DNA of 29,244 bases from Gnetum montanum (GCA_015680685.1 MNCI01014660.1:33568-62811), one strand, 5' to 3'; shown: positions 1 to 12,530, numbered from the stretch's first letter. Notes: generated by a model not told the origin, from the letters alone. Translations and numbers: made by a program.

Positions 1-308
1 TCGTTGTCTTCCCAGACTTACTTGTTGTTGTCACGGTGTATGGTTAAATAAGTACGAGGTATATGATTTTTTTGGTCTTTTATGGTTTATCTCCTATGCT
101 AAAGAGTGAAGGGTTGAAAGACTAAAACTAACTCTAACTACAGCACTAAGTCCTAGTGTCAGCATTTGTTCCCACTTGCTGTACACACCCTGAACTATGC
201 AACTGTGGCTACCAAATGCTAATCGTTACTGGGATTACCACATGTAACGCACGTGCTCTAAGCGGTCATACTGAAGCGCCTAACTAGCCTAAGTGTGACA
301 AGCAACTG

Positions 309-482
309 ATTCCTTGACTAGCCGTACACATCCGTAGATGCTCGTAATCAAGTTGTACTTGTCCCACATTCTAGGAGGTAAGGGTGAGAGAATCTAATCG
401 CAATGAGTAGCCAATTCCTTGGCTAGCCGTACACATTCGTCAATACTCGTAACCAAGTCGTACTCATGCCACATTACTAGGA
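309..482. repeat. Direct repeat pair, about 68 bases each
   Basis: Unit 1 is 309-376 and unit 2 is 414-482, starting 105 bases apart. Both run from ATTCCTTG, through CTAGCCGTACACAT and CTCGTAA, to ACATT and CTAGGA, with roughly 85% identity by eye. Most differences are transitions. No ORF covers them. They lie downstream of the minus-strand LTR-like promoter, so they may be an internal duplication of a U5 or leader region; that is inference. Confidence 0.8.
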
Positions 483-489
483 AAGAAAT

Positions 490-780
490 AAATAACATTA
501 ATTAAACCTATCCATGCACTGCAAGGTTTATCCACAAAGCTCATATTTATTGCCGTACACAACTTGCGTTCAGGTACAAAGCAGCTCGAATAAAGAACCG
601 TTCACCTGGGGGACTCCTACTGCAGGCACATGGAAAATATTCTATCTCTGGGGTGATCAATCTGCTAGAGCTTCGGTACTTTACGCCTAGGATGAGAAAT
701 GAGGGGAGTGCCGCCTCTTATTTATAGATTTGGCAGCAGACTGCAGGGGATGCAATATCGCGGCTTGTGCAAATTGCATC
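490..780 (-). promoter_or_regulatory. LTR-like promoter and poly(A) region
   Basis: Read on the minus strand, a TATA box (CTATAAATA, plus positions 719-727) is followed about 170 bases later by AATAAA (plus 546-551). This spacing of promoter then polyadenylation signal suits the U3-R-U5 part of a plant LTR. The stretch is richer in G and C than its surroundings. A possible LTR start is TGTTAATTAG on the minus strand, ending at plus 986. No left end, primer-binding site or coding domain is visible, so the element type is unknown. It could instead be a chance TATA box in unrelated DNA. Confidence 0.35.
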
Positions 781-986
781 TCATCACCATGTTAAGCCCT
801 TGGCTAACAAAAAATCCCAAAAGCCAAGACTTCAAGTAATTTTGGATAGCCAACTGCTTGACATGTTATTAAAGCTAAAGCTCACAGTTTCAAATACTTT
901 CAAGTAGCACAATGAGTGGCATCCAAGAGGGATTTTTTGTTTTTCAATTTAAGAGGGATCTTGGGTAAAAATTTACTAATTAACAC

Positions 987-2319
987 TCCCAAAAAATTAA
1001 GGTTTTCCAAGCATTTAATTTCAAACAGAATATTCACACAAAAAGCCTAAATCAAGGTTGGCTATCTAGGTAGATGAAACCAAAGGAACAGTAAAAGAGG
1101 CATACTCCACAAGGTAAACATAACACTCTTCATTGTGTTCTTAGGAATGAGTTGGTATTAAAAAATGGACAATAATTTTGGTTAAGAAGTAGTTGGACAT
1201 AAAAATTTTAAAAACTTTAATGAAAAAATTTAGATTAGAATTATGTATAGCAATAACCACTATGGTCCACATAATATTAGAAATCGAACCACAAGTTAGT
1301 CATAGGTGGTCGAAGGATTCAATTAGTAAAGAAAAGGATGAATTAGTCTTTGCATTCAGAGAATGCATTACAGGGCATGTTTCTTTTGTTTTCTTTCCTT
1401 TTTAAATTGGAATTCATAGTGCATTTATTTAAATTTGATTCAAGTGTGAATTAAAGCTTCAGTAATTTTAAGAAGATGCTAATTGAAACTGAAATATCAG
1501 TTATCATCATTTTCACTTGTCTAGGTCTTTTCGAAGGAAATCTGATTTTCAGGTTTCCCTTTCACTTTATTTAGCTCAACTAATATGATTTTGAAATTTT
1601 AAAGCTTCCTGGCTGCTAGAGTATCTCAATGGAAATTGTTAAGACAAACAGTTAAAAGCTGATGTAGCACCCCATTGTTTCACCTAGCTATTTGATACTG
1701 TATAGTCATGTGATACTTGAGCAATTGAAATAGCTACTTGTTTTTAGAATTTCAAAAACTATGAATATGAGCTTTATGAATGAATCACACTCACAGACTC
1801 TAGTACACAAGATGAAACCATAACTTCACAAAGCACATTTCAACTTTCATGTAACAGCATCTAAGAATTAGAGAGCAGTCAAATACAGACAAAAAAATAA
1901 CATATTTTACAATAAAAGAGTACTTGAGATGCTTTCTAAATTCAATCTCATTACAAACCATAGAACTATTCACTTGTGATATCCATCTATTCAATATAAT
2001 AACCTTGAATTCACAAGAGGCCTTGAAAAAATTATCTATAAAAGGAATACAAATGCACTGCAATGAGCATCCATAAATACAGGGAAGTCTAACACAAGTG
2101 ATATTCCATAGCCTCACTTAGATAGTGAGTAATGAACCTAGTAACAACAGCACTCCACTTAGATAGTGTGAATGTATGGTCTCCTCAATCCTCCATAATC
2201 ACTTCCTTTTTAGGTTGAGTAGAGTAGTGAAGTAAAAGTCTTTACTTTGATGTTTCAAGTATCTATTTGAAGATTTAGTAAGTATAAGTATTATTGGGGC
2301 CCATAACAAAAGAGGCAAT
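987..2319. other. Noncoding stretch, no gene recognised
   Basis: AT-rich DNA. The short ORFs on either strand have no recognisable domain and look like chance. The only structure I see is the 13-mer CACTTAGATAGTG, present twice at 2115-2127 and 2156-2168. The first copy sits in a small perfect hairpin (CTCACT, 5-base loop, AGTGAG, 2113-2129). Confidence 0.6.
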
Positions 2320-5131
2320 TGTTACATCCCTTTTGGATACATTGGGTATGGCAATATGATTACGATTTATATATTATATGTGTGGTCTCAGTCTGTTGTT
2401 ATCAGGAGCCAAGTTATTTTTTTATAATTGCACTTTATATGTTATAATGTTTTAGCCTTTATATTATGATTATGATGTCTTTACAATCTTTACTAACATG
2501 ATTATACACATTAGTATTGTGCGATGTGTTAGACAAGTGATGTGGCTAGAGTACAAGAGCAACTATTCAATATGTATCTTTGTTTTATGTATGATTTCAG
2601 AATTTTTGCATTTGAAGTATAACACTATGTTGGGTGTTGCTTAGATGTGATTTCAGGATGTGGATGTGTAGAGTGTTTGATATGGATCCCACAGGTTCAA
2701 ACGAATTTTAATTTGGAGTCCCGATGTGTTTGTTATGCATGTTTGAAGTGTAGGGCATTAATTAAGAAGGAAAAAAAATAGAATTACAAAAATATTTCCT
2801 TTTTAAAAGAAAAAAAATTCAAAAGTAAAAATAAATTAGGTTTTGCACATAATATGAAATGCACATAAAAAGGAAACTGTTTTTGTACATAAAGCATATA
2901 CTTTAAACATAGTTTAAACAAAACTAACATATTTTCCACCACTTACCAAGGCATTTGGTTTTTTTTTTTTTTATTTTTTTGCTAACAAAAATAGAGTCTG
3001 AGTCTGTTCTTCCTCATTTTTTCTGTCTTCTTCCTTTTCAATACTTTCTCCAAAATTTTAGATTGTAGAAGGATTTTGGTTGCTCTAAACTTGGATTTTG
3101 GATTGTTGCAGTCATACCTATGTGGGTATGAAACTTGTTTGGAGCAAAATGGAATTTTGCCAAATTTCTAAAGATTTTATGTTTGTTTTGGACTTTTTGC
3201 TTCAACAATTTTGATTGGTGGCTCGTCTTTACTTTTTCCCTGTATTTTGTGTTAGATTAGTGTATATGATCACATGGCATGGGCATGTGGGCAAATAGTT
3301 CAAAGATTGAGTTTGGAGGTATTGCTTTCTAGATTACCTAAGATTTTACAATTTTAGTTGCAAACTGTTTATGAATAAATATGTGATGTATCAAATGATG
3401 TGGAATTGTGGAATATTAGAGGTGATGTTGATGAAACTAGCATGATTTGGATATTATATTTTCTAGGCATGTTTTTGGATGGGATTTTTTGGGAGTTTCA
3501 AGTATCATTGGTCATAATTAAATATTATTATTAATTATTTTATTAATTAAATTCTAAACACACATAACTTTGTTTCCAGGAGTCTAATTAAGATAAAATT
3601 AGTGTCATTGCGATTGTCTATTGAGGTGTTTTCTAATCATGAAACTTATTTTCTCTTTTGGCATCTATTATCTTGGAGCTTACAATAATTGTTATTTTTA
3701 CGAAATTATATGTAGTTCAAGGAGTATGGTTGTGGTGCAAAATTTTATTATGTCATGTTGTGGTATTATCTTTATGGAGTGAGTGTGACTACTAGGTGTG
3801 GATATATGTGGTTATGTTATGCTTGCTTTGAATATGTTGTGCTTGTGACATGTAATGGATTAAGCTAGCCTAGATTTGTACATGTCTTCACAATGATGCT
3901 TGTAGCAATCGTTGGTGGGCGGTGCTAGCACAAGGGTGTGGATCAGTTGGTGATGAGGCATCCTAGAGGTAGTTATGGATTGACCCCCACTGTAATGCAT
4001 TAGTGAGGTTCTTGTCTCAAGCCTCATCCTAAGAGTGGGAGAGCATAGTTTTGTTCATCCCTATGACTGATACGTGGCATGGGTGTGTACATCCCTATAG
4101 CCAGTCCTCCAAAAGGCTATCAGTTATGGGTCACATGTTGACGAACCCTAGCACTAGTCAGGTGAATAAAAGACTAACAAAAGATCTACAGGCAAGTGAT
4201 TATGAGTACTCATAAAAATGTTTCACATGCTACACTAAGTGTGGATATGCTAGCAACCATGTGGGTAATGTGTATATGTTGATATGGTGTCCACATGGGT
4301 TATGCATACATGTTGGTCTTGTTTTGTGAGTCACAGTAATGGTAGTATATCTTGTGATTGATTTATGAATATGTGGTTAGTGTGATGATTGATGGTATGA
4401 TGTGGATATGAGTGCATGGGCATAATAGTAGAAATGCATGTGGCATGGTGTAATATATATATGATTGATTCTGTCTAACAATGATTATATTTGTGATTGT
4501 ATGTTAATGATCTGTACACTCTAGTAAGGATTATGCTAGTACAATATATGATATCATCTATGCATGTGTTGCTTAGAGTGTGTGTGAGACTAACTGTTGA
4601 TGCAAGTTGCTTTGAACCCTATTCCTATCCTCTAGTATAGCACTTGTTGACCACCTAGCAAGGGAAGTGTAAAGGCTTCCTACTCAATTTTATACTACCT
4701 TTATTTAGTTACAAGTGGAGACTATAGGGGTGTAAGCAAGCATTGAGAGAGTAGAGAAGAGGGATGTCATCAGGGATTGGTTAATGTATATTTCCATGTA
4801 CAGTATTGTGGACCGTTCATAATTTCATGACCCTCACTATACTTTTATGTATATGATGTTTTTGTTTTTGTATCCTATGAGTAGCACAAATTTTTGGTTT
4901 ATGTAGAGACATGCAACTCTATAAATTGAAGGGTATGCTTGTTCTCTGATTTGGCAAGGATTGTTGTATAGTTTGTGACCTTTCATAATATTTGTACATA
5001 TATTGAGTGGTTTATTCTTAATATATTTCCATGCATCATTATTCCCAGGTTGGCATGCTTCCATTGTGTTATTACTAGTAACCCTAAGCATCACTTCATC
5101 CTAGCCAAGAGCAGTAGGGCAGGGTGTTACA
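2320..5131. mobile_element. Candidate long solo LTR
   Basis: The left end reads TGTTACATCCC and the right end GGGTGTTACA, so the ends are TG...CA and form an imperfect terminal inverted repeat. The type TGTAACACCC...GGGTGTTACA is common in plant Ty3/gypsy LTRs. The 2.8 kb between holds no coding domain, as expected for an LTR, and LTRs of several kb occur in some gypsy lineages. Against this, the flanking pentamers (GCAAT at 2315-2319, ATAAG at 5132-5136) do not match, so no target-site duplication supports it. Orientation is unknown. The ends could be coincidental. Confidence 0.4.
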
Positions 5132-7243
5132 ATAAGTTCCTCAAGAAAAAAGTGTGAACAAGGGTGCACCCTCCATTGTAAACTTGGAAAGAACATTATA
5201 TGTTGAATAGAATTTCTTCCTTTCCTTCATTGTCAAGTTTGTGCAAACTTTGATGTTCTTGAAGCTCTTTTAGGTTCATCCATATTTTCTTTTCTTGCAA
5301 GCATGATTCTCTTAAGTGTAAAGTGAATTCCTTCCATGATTCATTCTCATATGTTCTCTTATCCATGAATTCTCATGAAGTTTCTCATATTTTCACACAA
5401 TTTCATGTTTCTTTCATAGATGCTCTTTCAATTTCTAGTTCTCACATGCTTTTTTCATGGTTTACACATTCTCTCATCTTCAATTAAAGTTTGGAGCATT
5501 GAATTCAAGGCAATGTGTAAGGTTTGAGGAATTTGAAGGTTGTGTGGAGAATTAGCCCTTTCCCTTTTCCAATTGCCTCTACATTGAAGTGATTCACTCC
5601 CCAAGCATCTCTATTATGTTTCTTATCTTGAGTATGTTCAATTTGCATCTTTCATACATGTTTTAATTTGGGGTTTAACATTTCACCTTTGAATGTTAAT
5701 GTTGAAAGCTCCCCTTTGGTGTTTGAAGCACAAATTAAGCATTCCTTGCTTAATTCCAGTAGGATCTGAAGTTTTTCATGTTTTGTTTTCATATCTAGAA
5801 GCCATTTTCATGAAGATTGACAAAATTCAACATGGTTTATGTTAAAATTTCCTCTCAAAGGCTCAAACCCATATTTCATGTATTTTTCCTTCAAAATTGA
5901 TAGTCTAAATCTTTAGATCTTAGCTCCCTTGCATGTCACAAGTAATTTCAACCATAATTTTGACCTGTAAATCCTTCAAATTGTGAAATTGCAAGTTAAC
6001 TACAACCTCAGTGCAACCGAGACAAAGTTGCAACCATAGACCAACTTGCAATGCAGTAGCAAACAACTCCTGTTCAAGTTCACAGTACTTTCAACTTTCC
6101 AATTTTATTCTTATCATGACCTTTCATCAATAGCAGTGACCTCACAAACAACTCACAACCAAAAATTTCTTCAAGCCATAAATTGTAGCTTGCTCATGAT
6201 GAACTCACAAACCATTAATTTTCAATTTTAGGAGAGAATGCAACTCACAGTCAACTCAAAGCAAGGTCATGGTTTCAATCACAACTAATAGAGACTCACG
6301 GGCCACTCATAATGAGCTCACAATTTCACTTTCAAGCTTCTCCAGATCCAAGTATATCATTTGCTAACACCCCAGCTCCACAACACCACTGCAGCACCTC
6401 TAACACATCATAATATCAAGAGGTTAGCATTTAATAAGTCTCATAAAAATAAATTGTAACACAAAAGGATTTAAATAATTTAAACAACTACCCTAAGAGA
6501 ATACATCAACCATTCCTTCAAGAGCCACAAACCATAGAATTCTTAAAATATAGAGCTAACTAAACCAATCAATTTTTCTGCTAAAGGACATGCTCCAAGA
6601 AAATAATGTATACATCATAGTAGCCAAGGTGATAGACCACAAAACCAAAAGTTGTGCAATAAAGAACAACTTCTCATTTACCAAACCTCAAATTTCTATG
6701 TCACAAAATGACTCAAAAATTTCACAAGAATAGGCACCAACTTTTGTAAATAATAACTTCCTCAAGACTCTCAAAATCCATAGCAAGCTACTTCCACACA
6801 CAAATATAAGAGAGAAACAAAGTACAATTCCATACCTTAACCAATTGCAATACAAGGGAGACATGAAGTGATGCTGACATTGAATGACAAAGACACATAA
6901 CCAAAAATGTAAATGTAATTATAAAAGATAGATGTCATAGGATAGCCTTAAAAATATAAGACTAAGAGCACTTGGTACAAATATACACAGTCTAAGTTCT
7001 TATCTTAGACAACAAAGAGTAAAATATGTCTATAATAAACCACATCATTTGCTCAAAATGTTTAAGTAGAATGTTTCTTTTTTCCCTTTTAAAAGTTATG
7101 AGGTTATGTATTGATTAGAAGTGAAGTATATGTCAAAGTCTTTTATTTCATAGGCTAGCATAATGTCAAGAAGAGAGAAGTGGGGTTAATAAGTCTTCAT
7201 GATGTATTGATGTCATTTGTGGCAAGTTCCTCTCCTTCCAAAA
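5132..7243. other. Noncoding stretch, possible interior of an LTR element
   Basis: No coding domain on either strand; the short ORFs (for example 6046-6231) are low-complexity and look accidental. The plus strand is rich in TTCATG, CTCACA and CAACTCACA words, especially 5200-5500 and 6000-6350. The stretch 14351-15410 beyond LINE A has a similar composition, so both may belong to one element that LINE A split. I could not align the two parts, so this is weak inference. Confidence 0.4.
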
Positions 7244-7268
7244 CTATAAATAGAGGCCTAGGGCCTCT
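7244..7268 (+). promoter_or_regulatory. TATA box with palindrome
   Basis: CTATAAATAG (7244-7253) is a good plant TATA box. The inverted repeat AGAGGCC-TAG-GGCCTCT (7252-7268) overlaps its end and lies where transcription would start. The sequence continues across LINE A: the pre-insertion DNA joins 7286 to 13317, giving TATA, palindrome, then CT-rich DNA such as TTTACTCTCTTCTTTCTG, as in plant LTR or gene leaders. I cannot say which gene or element it served. Confidence 0.5.
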
Positions 7269-7273
7269 CAAAT

Positions 7274-7286
7274 ACTCTTGATGAGG
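7274..7286 (+). repeat. Left target-site duplication of LINE A
   Basis: ACTCTTGATGAGG here matches ACTCTTGATGAAGG at 13303-13316: 11 bases are identical, then 13 of 14 with one indel. The right copy directly follows an A-rich tail, as target-primed reverse transcription predicts. The pair fixes the borders of LINE A. Confidence 0.85.
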
Positions 7287-8815
7287 GGAACAATGGGTGT
7301 AGCAGGAGCAATGGTGGGAGTGGAAACCAGTGCAGTGGCAGGAGTGGGAGCAATGGCAGCGGCAGGAGTGGGAGCAGCAGTGGTAGAGGATGTGCAAGCA
7401 TTAACAAGCACCATGGTAAGGGTGAAGCAGATGATCAAGGATTGGGGGGCCAATGAGATAGCCAATGAGATCCCACAGGGACCTGGGGAGGAAAAGGATG
7501 AACGCCAATGCAAGGAGAATGAACATGTGGATGTGGGTAACCCTAGATTTAAATTGCCCCCGTTAGAGAGTGGAGGACCTACCTTTGATGCATGCACTAG
7601 GTATGGAATCTTGATGCAAATTAGAATTAGGAAGCCACCTGAGGAGGCCATGAAGGAACTCAAGCAGAGTCTACTCAAGAAATTTATCTTAGAAGGTGTG
7701 ATACCATGTATGGAACTCATACGCAAGTGGGCCAAAATGGCCTATGGGTTGGAGATTGTCTAGGTCAAGAGCTTTGCGGATGACTGATTACTATTTAGCT
7801 TCCTTACATTGGCTAATATGGACAGAATTTTTCTAGGGGGGCCTATGGTTTTATGGTGCCAATGCGTAGCCTTGGCTCCTTAGTGACCTAGGGTGCACCA
7901 GGATACACACCTCTTTGATCACACGCTAGTCTAGGTTTGATTATTTGGTTTGCCACTAGAATACTAGGAACCTAGTTTCCTATAGTCTTTGGTGGGTCTC
8001 TTTGGAGAGTTTATCAGGTTTGATGCTTTCACTGTGTCCATGGACCAGATAGAGTATGTGTAGTTCTATGTGTGGAGGTCAATGCAGTCAATGGATCCAG
8101 TTGATGAGATCATTTTCGACATCGTCGAAGGGGAAGAAAGGATCAGGGTAAAATTTGAAAATTTGCTTGAGGGGCACCTGGAATGGACCTGTAAGGCTTG
8201 TGGGAATAGACACCCATAATTAGACTATTTCCAAGGACCATAGAGGCTGCCCAGGGATGGAGTTACATTGGGCAGAAGGGTAAGGTCTAGAAGCAAGGGG
8301 CTTCCACGGTGGCAGGAGAGGGACCTCAATGCCCACATCTCACAACTATGGGGGGGAGGGGGATGGGGGATGAAACAGGTGAAACCAGTTAAAGAACAAT
8401 CAATGTCTCAGCTACCTTAGGTGAAGGAAGAAGAGGAAGAAGATCGGTAGGCACAGGGTAATCTAGTAGAACTATCAGTGGTTGCGGGGTGGTGTAGTCA
8501 TGCAAAGGTCCTTGGATCTCCCTGTACTCTGCCAATTCAAAAGGCTACAGAGCTTATGGGCATAGTGATGGAACTACCCCTACTAGGGTAATGGATCACC
8601 ATGGGACGAGGCTCCTCCAAACCAAAAATGAAAGACATTTAGCCTCAGTAGGCAGAGAGCCTAGTTAGAGAGGTAGTGGCTCAACTTGATAGCAAGATTG
8701 TCCATCCAAATAAGGCAACAATGTGCAAAAAATCCATGCAGTTGTATCTGGATTTGGAGGTGCAGTGCACACTGTGGGAGGTATACCACCGACGAGTGTC
8801 CACCTCTCCATCAAG
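7281..8815 (+). pseudogene. LINE A ORF1: RNA-binding protein, broken
   Basis: ORF1 proteins of plant L1 LINEs bind the element RNA and accompany ORF2 protein in the ribonucleoprotein. An open stretch runs to 7763. It starts with a low-complexity Gly/Ala/Val segment coded by purine-rich repeats (7302-7395), followed by a region like the start of DUF4283 (KKFILEGVIP, IRKWAKMAYGLE). After 7763 the match continues through stops and frame changes: MDRIFLGGPMVLW near 7820, then GLPLEY with the expected Trp codon as TAG near 7960. A Cys cluster CKACGNRH lies near 8190 and a second, CSAHCGRYTTDEC, near 8770, both imperfect relatives of zinc knuckles. The ATG at 7281 lies inside the target-site duplication, so the true start is not preserved or was upstream. 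Confidence 0.75.
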
Positions 8816-11800
8816 ATTCTTTCCTAGAATTGTCGAGGCCAAGGTACCCCGTACAAAAGAAATACCCTACGAATGATGGTGCGGGAGGTTGGTTGCAAAG
8901 TGGTGTGTTTGTAGGAAACCAAAGTTCAAATGACTAAACAACAGCTACTAAACAAGAAGGACTAGACTGCCCACATTGTGCCCAATAGGGGTCACACAGA
9001 TAGGCTTGCCATTCTAGCCAAAGTCCTAGTTAGCCTTGAGGATATGTCAAATTGGAGTCAAACCATCCATGTGCAGCAAGCGAATCTCTGGCTTACAAAC
9101 TTCTACGAGGCATAGAATTGGGAGTCACAAGTTTAGGAACTCCAACGAGTGACTAGACTTATCCCCAATATGGCCAAATGGATGGTGATGTGGGACTTTA
9201 ACCAGAGACTTTATTGCTGGGAAAAATCTGGTAATGATTGCACCGATCCTCTGGGGGATGAGGCATTTATCAATTTTCTAAGGTAGTATGAAATGATCAA
9301 TCTAGAGATCCTGGGCTATAAATTTACCTAGAGTAATTGTCAAAGGGGCCTAGATCATGTTCAGTCTCGAATTGATTGAATATGGGTAAGTGAGGGCCTC
9401 ATTATGAAATTCCATATCATATCTAAGGGGCAAGAGAGGCAAGCCTTTGATCACTAATCTATTTTTTGTTACATCAAATCAAAGGGGGGTGGGGGGCCTC
9501 GACCTTTCCATTTTGAGCAGTCCTAGTTATATAAAGCCTAGCTCAAACCAATGGTGGCTACTATTTGGCAAAATTACAATGGGATGCAAGAGCCCCGATA
9601 GTTCCTAAGTGATGGATTGTGAGCCCTCAAACATGCCATCAAGGCCAAAGCAACAGATGACAAATATAGCTTTTAGGGGTATAGGCGGCATGTTCAAGAG
9701 GAACTGTGGGTGATCCAATAGCTATAGGAAATGGAGGAGGCCTAGGATACCAAAGAACAAGAACTTCTTAGGGAGCTACAGGAGCTGGACTGAGAGGAGG
9801 AGAATTATTGGCGATAGCGGTCAAGGGTGACTTGGTTACAGGAAGGGAACAAGCACACATGTTTCTTCTTCTCCATAGCCAAACAAAATTAGGCTCAAAA
9901 GAACAAGCTCCAAGGCCTGCTTGAGAACATTAGTGTGGGATGTTCACACAGTAGCAGGTAAGGGCTAAACACCCTGTAAGAGTTTTGGGGGAACATCTGG
10001 TGGTGGCAGGCCATGGAACCTATTTTGCTACAAAGCCCATAGGTCCTCACACAAGCAGACAACTTATAGTTGTTGTGCCCCTTTTCTCAGGAGGAACTGC
10101 TAAGGGTCTTGAAATCCATGCAACCTAACAAGGCTTCGGGACCTAATGGATGGCCAATTGAATTTTTCAAGAAATATGAAGATCTCTTGGGGCCAAATCT
10201 ACTAGACTCTTATAATAGTATGCTTACATGGTAGCAAGTCAGGTGAGAAATCAATTGTTCAAGGGTGGTGTTGTTACCCAAGGTCCCCAAGCCATCTACT
10301 CTGTGACATTTTCGATCCATCAGGGTTTACAATACTCTTCTATGGGTCTTTTCCAAGATATTTGTTGTGCATCTTGCACCACTTATGGGAAATTTGGTTG
10401 GGAAGCATCAGGCTAGGTTTATTAAGGGATACTTTCTATAGGACTAGGTGTTTCTATTGTAGGAGATTCTGCACTTGGTTTGAGTGGCTAGGTTTCTAGG
10501 AATGTGCACCAAGCTTGGCATCACTAAGGCCTATAACACAGTCAATTGGGCAATGCTAAGGATGGTGATGATGGAGAAAGGATTTGAGGTCAAGCTTGTT
10601 AATTTATGTATTCAAATACAACGCAGTGGACGATACTCTCTAAACATCAACAGAAGGCTCTATGGGTTCGCGACCACAGGGCATGATTTGAGGCAAGGAG
10701 ATCCATTATCACCACTCCTATTCATTATCATCATGGATCTATTCCAAGGTTACTACCTTGTGGAACTAGTACAGGGGCTCCAAGTCGTAGGGGTGCACAG
10801 TTTAGTGGCACATTACGTGGATGACATGATGATGTTCTCTAGGTCCATGATGCCACAGGTTACGACGTTATTATGGGTGATGGCACAAATGCAATGTGAA
10901 GTTGGCCTAGAGGCAAATAAAGGAAAATTTGCCATCTATTGTCTCCACACTGATGTGCAGTGTGGTGTAGGCTAGGATTGTCCAAACACTTGGTATTTTT
11001 TCAAGAAATGCCCAAAATACTTACCTTGGCATGCCTATTTTTGACTAGCACAAGCAGCAAACTTGGAAAGGATTGGTGGAGCATGTGCAAAAAAAGATCA
11101 TGCTCTAGACTGGTCATTTTTTATCTCGAAAGAGGAAGATGGTGCTTGTGACAGTGGTCCTAATGGCCATTGCTCAGTTTGCAGCTTCTATGGACACTCC
11201 ATCAGCCATAGTTATGCAGAAAATTGACAGGATTATCAGGCAGTTCATCTAGTCAAGCAGACAAGGAGGCAAGAAAATGCACTTGGTGTCGTGGTCAATG
11301 ACTGCATCACCCAAACTAATGGGGGCATTAGGATTTTATGATTAGAGGATGAGGTGAACCTGGGCTTGAATCACTTGCTAAATAGGTTCATGGCAATTGC
11401 GATTGGAGGGGCACCCTGGATGCAAATATTACAACAAAAATATCGCAGATGGGAGTCCTCACCAACCAGCTCACCACTTTGAAAAAATCTTTGCCATTTT
11501 GTAAGCACACTTGAACCGATTGATTTACTTTGACAACATCCCAAGGAACTCATTAAATTCCTTTATCCATCGAAGGAGGGCTGGGTAGCGCTCTGGAAAG
11601 GCCATCTCCTGGAGAAGTTCAAGGCCTTTAGGTGGCTCCTCATGCACAGAGTGCTACCTATGAAGGCCATGTTGAGGGACTAGGGGTTACAAATTGATGA
11701 TAGCTATCCACGATACCATGCGGCCCACAAAATTCATCATCATTTTATGAACAAGTGTCAGTTTTCTCAAGTTGTGTGGTGGGTAAATCATTCTCACACT

Positions 11801-12010
11801 GTAGGGATCCACATGGATTCTGCAAAACTTACCACGCTATGGATCCTTTAGAAATGGAGGAATTCACTAGTATTTTGGGGATAGCAACTCCTTGTAGCAT
11901 CTACAATGGTCCATGAGGTGCACCTGTTGTGGAATGAAACAACAGCAACCATGGAGAAACAATTGTTGTTTGAGCCATCATGGACAGATTTTGCCAACAT
12001 GCCTAAATTA

Positions 12011-12530
12011 TGGAAGCTAGTGGAATGGATGGGATGGGCAGAAATGTTCAAATGGTTAGAAGGGGAATAGAATTTACCCACATAACAATTTTATGACAAT
12101 TGGGTGGGTGACACCACACAATATAGGGTAGACAAATTGAAGTCATTGTACAAGTGCTCACTCATGCTCTGGGGCTGGCAACAGAAGGAGAAATTGTCAT
12201 GCCTATTGTGAGGGCACAGACAAATGCAACAGAGTTTTTTCCTAGGCCTATCCCCAAGACTACCAGTGGGCACATACGGAGGTCTAGGTTATAGGGTGTT
12301 TGGAGGGATGCAACCCTACTAGTGAAGCGGTACTTTGTTTAATCTGGGTACCCCCACAAACTTGTGGGGGTGCACTTCACCTTTCTAAAGCACCTTAGGC
12401 AAGGTTCTCTAGTGAATCTTCCCCAGTTCTTCTAGGAATCCCTATAAAGGCAACAAGAGGGGTGGCACCCTAGGATGATTCTTGTCCTATGGCGTAGGGG
12501 TACACCTATTGCCTGCCCCACAACGACTAT
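12011..12530 (+). other. LINE A: conserved domain beyond zf-RVT
   Basis: Two blocks align with the same region of LINEs B and C. Block 1 (LWKLVEWMGW onward, 12012) aligns without gaps over 37 residues with LWGLVEQCGW in B (19380), sharing L-W-x-L-V-E-x2-G-W, W-L-x-G and N-W-x2-D-x-T. Block 2 (12136-12433, a different frame) has the pattern FV-stop-SG, KL, HF-FLK and VNLP-FF, then RQQ and ILVLWRRG, like FV-SGNGSKLQ, HFAFLK, VNLP and LILAL in B and C. Weaker Gln/Glu-rich sequence follows to about 12800. I do not recognise the domain, and it does not look like RNase H. Its survival in two diverged lineages suggests it was once part of a working ORF2 protein. Confidence 0.65.
12350..12371. repeat. 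22-base perfect palindrome
   Basis: Arms ACCCCCACAA (12350-12359) and TTGTGGGGGT (12362-12371) are separated by two bases. It lies within the C-terminal extension of LINE A; the same place in B and C is not palindromic. Probably incidental or a mutation product. Confidence 0.85.

Noticed and set aside
7281-7763. 161-codon ORF as a host gene
   Set aside because: It starts inside the target-site duplication and continues into DUF4283-like ORF1 sequence of LINE A.
8822-10250. TAG as a sense codon (alternative genetic code), since one long frame is broken mostly by TAG
   Set aside because: TAG replaces Trp as well as Gln at conserved positions, TAA and TGA also occur, and the sequence is a decayed plant LINE; mutation explains it better.
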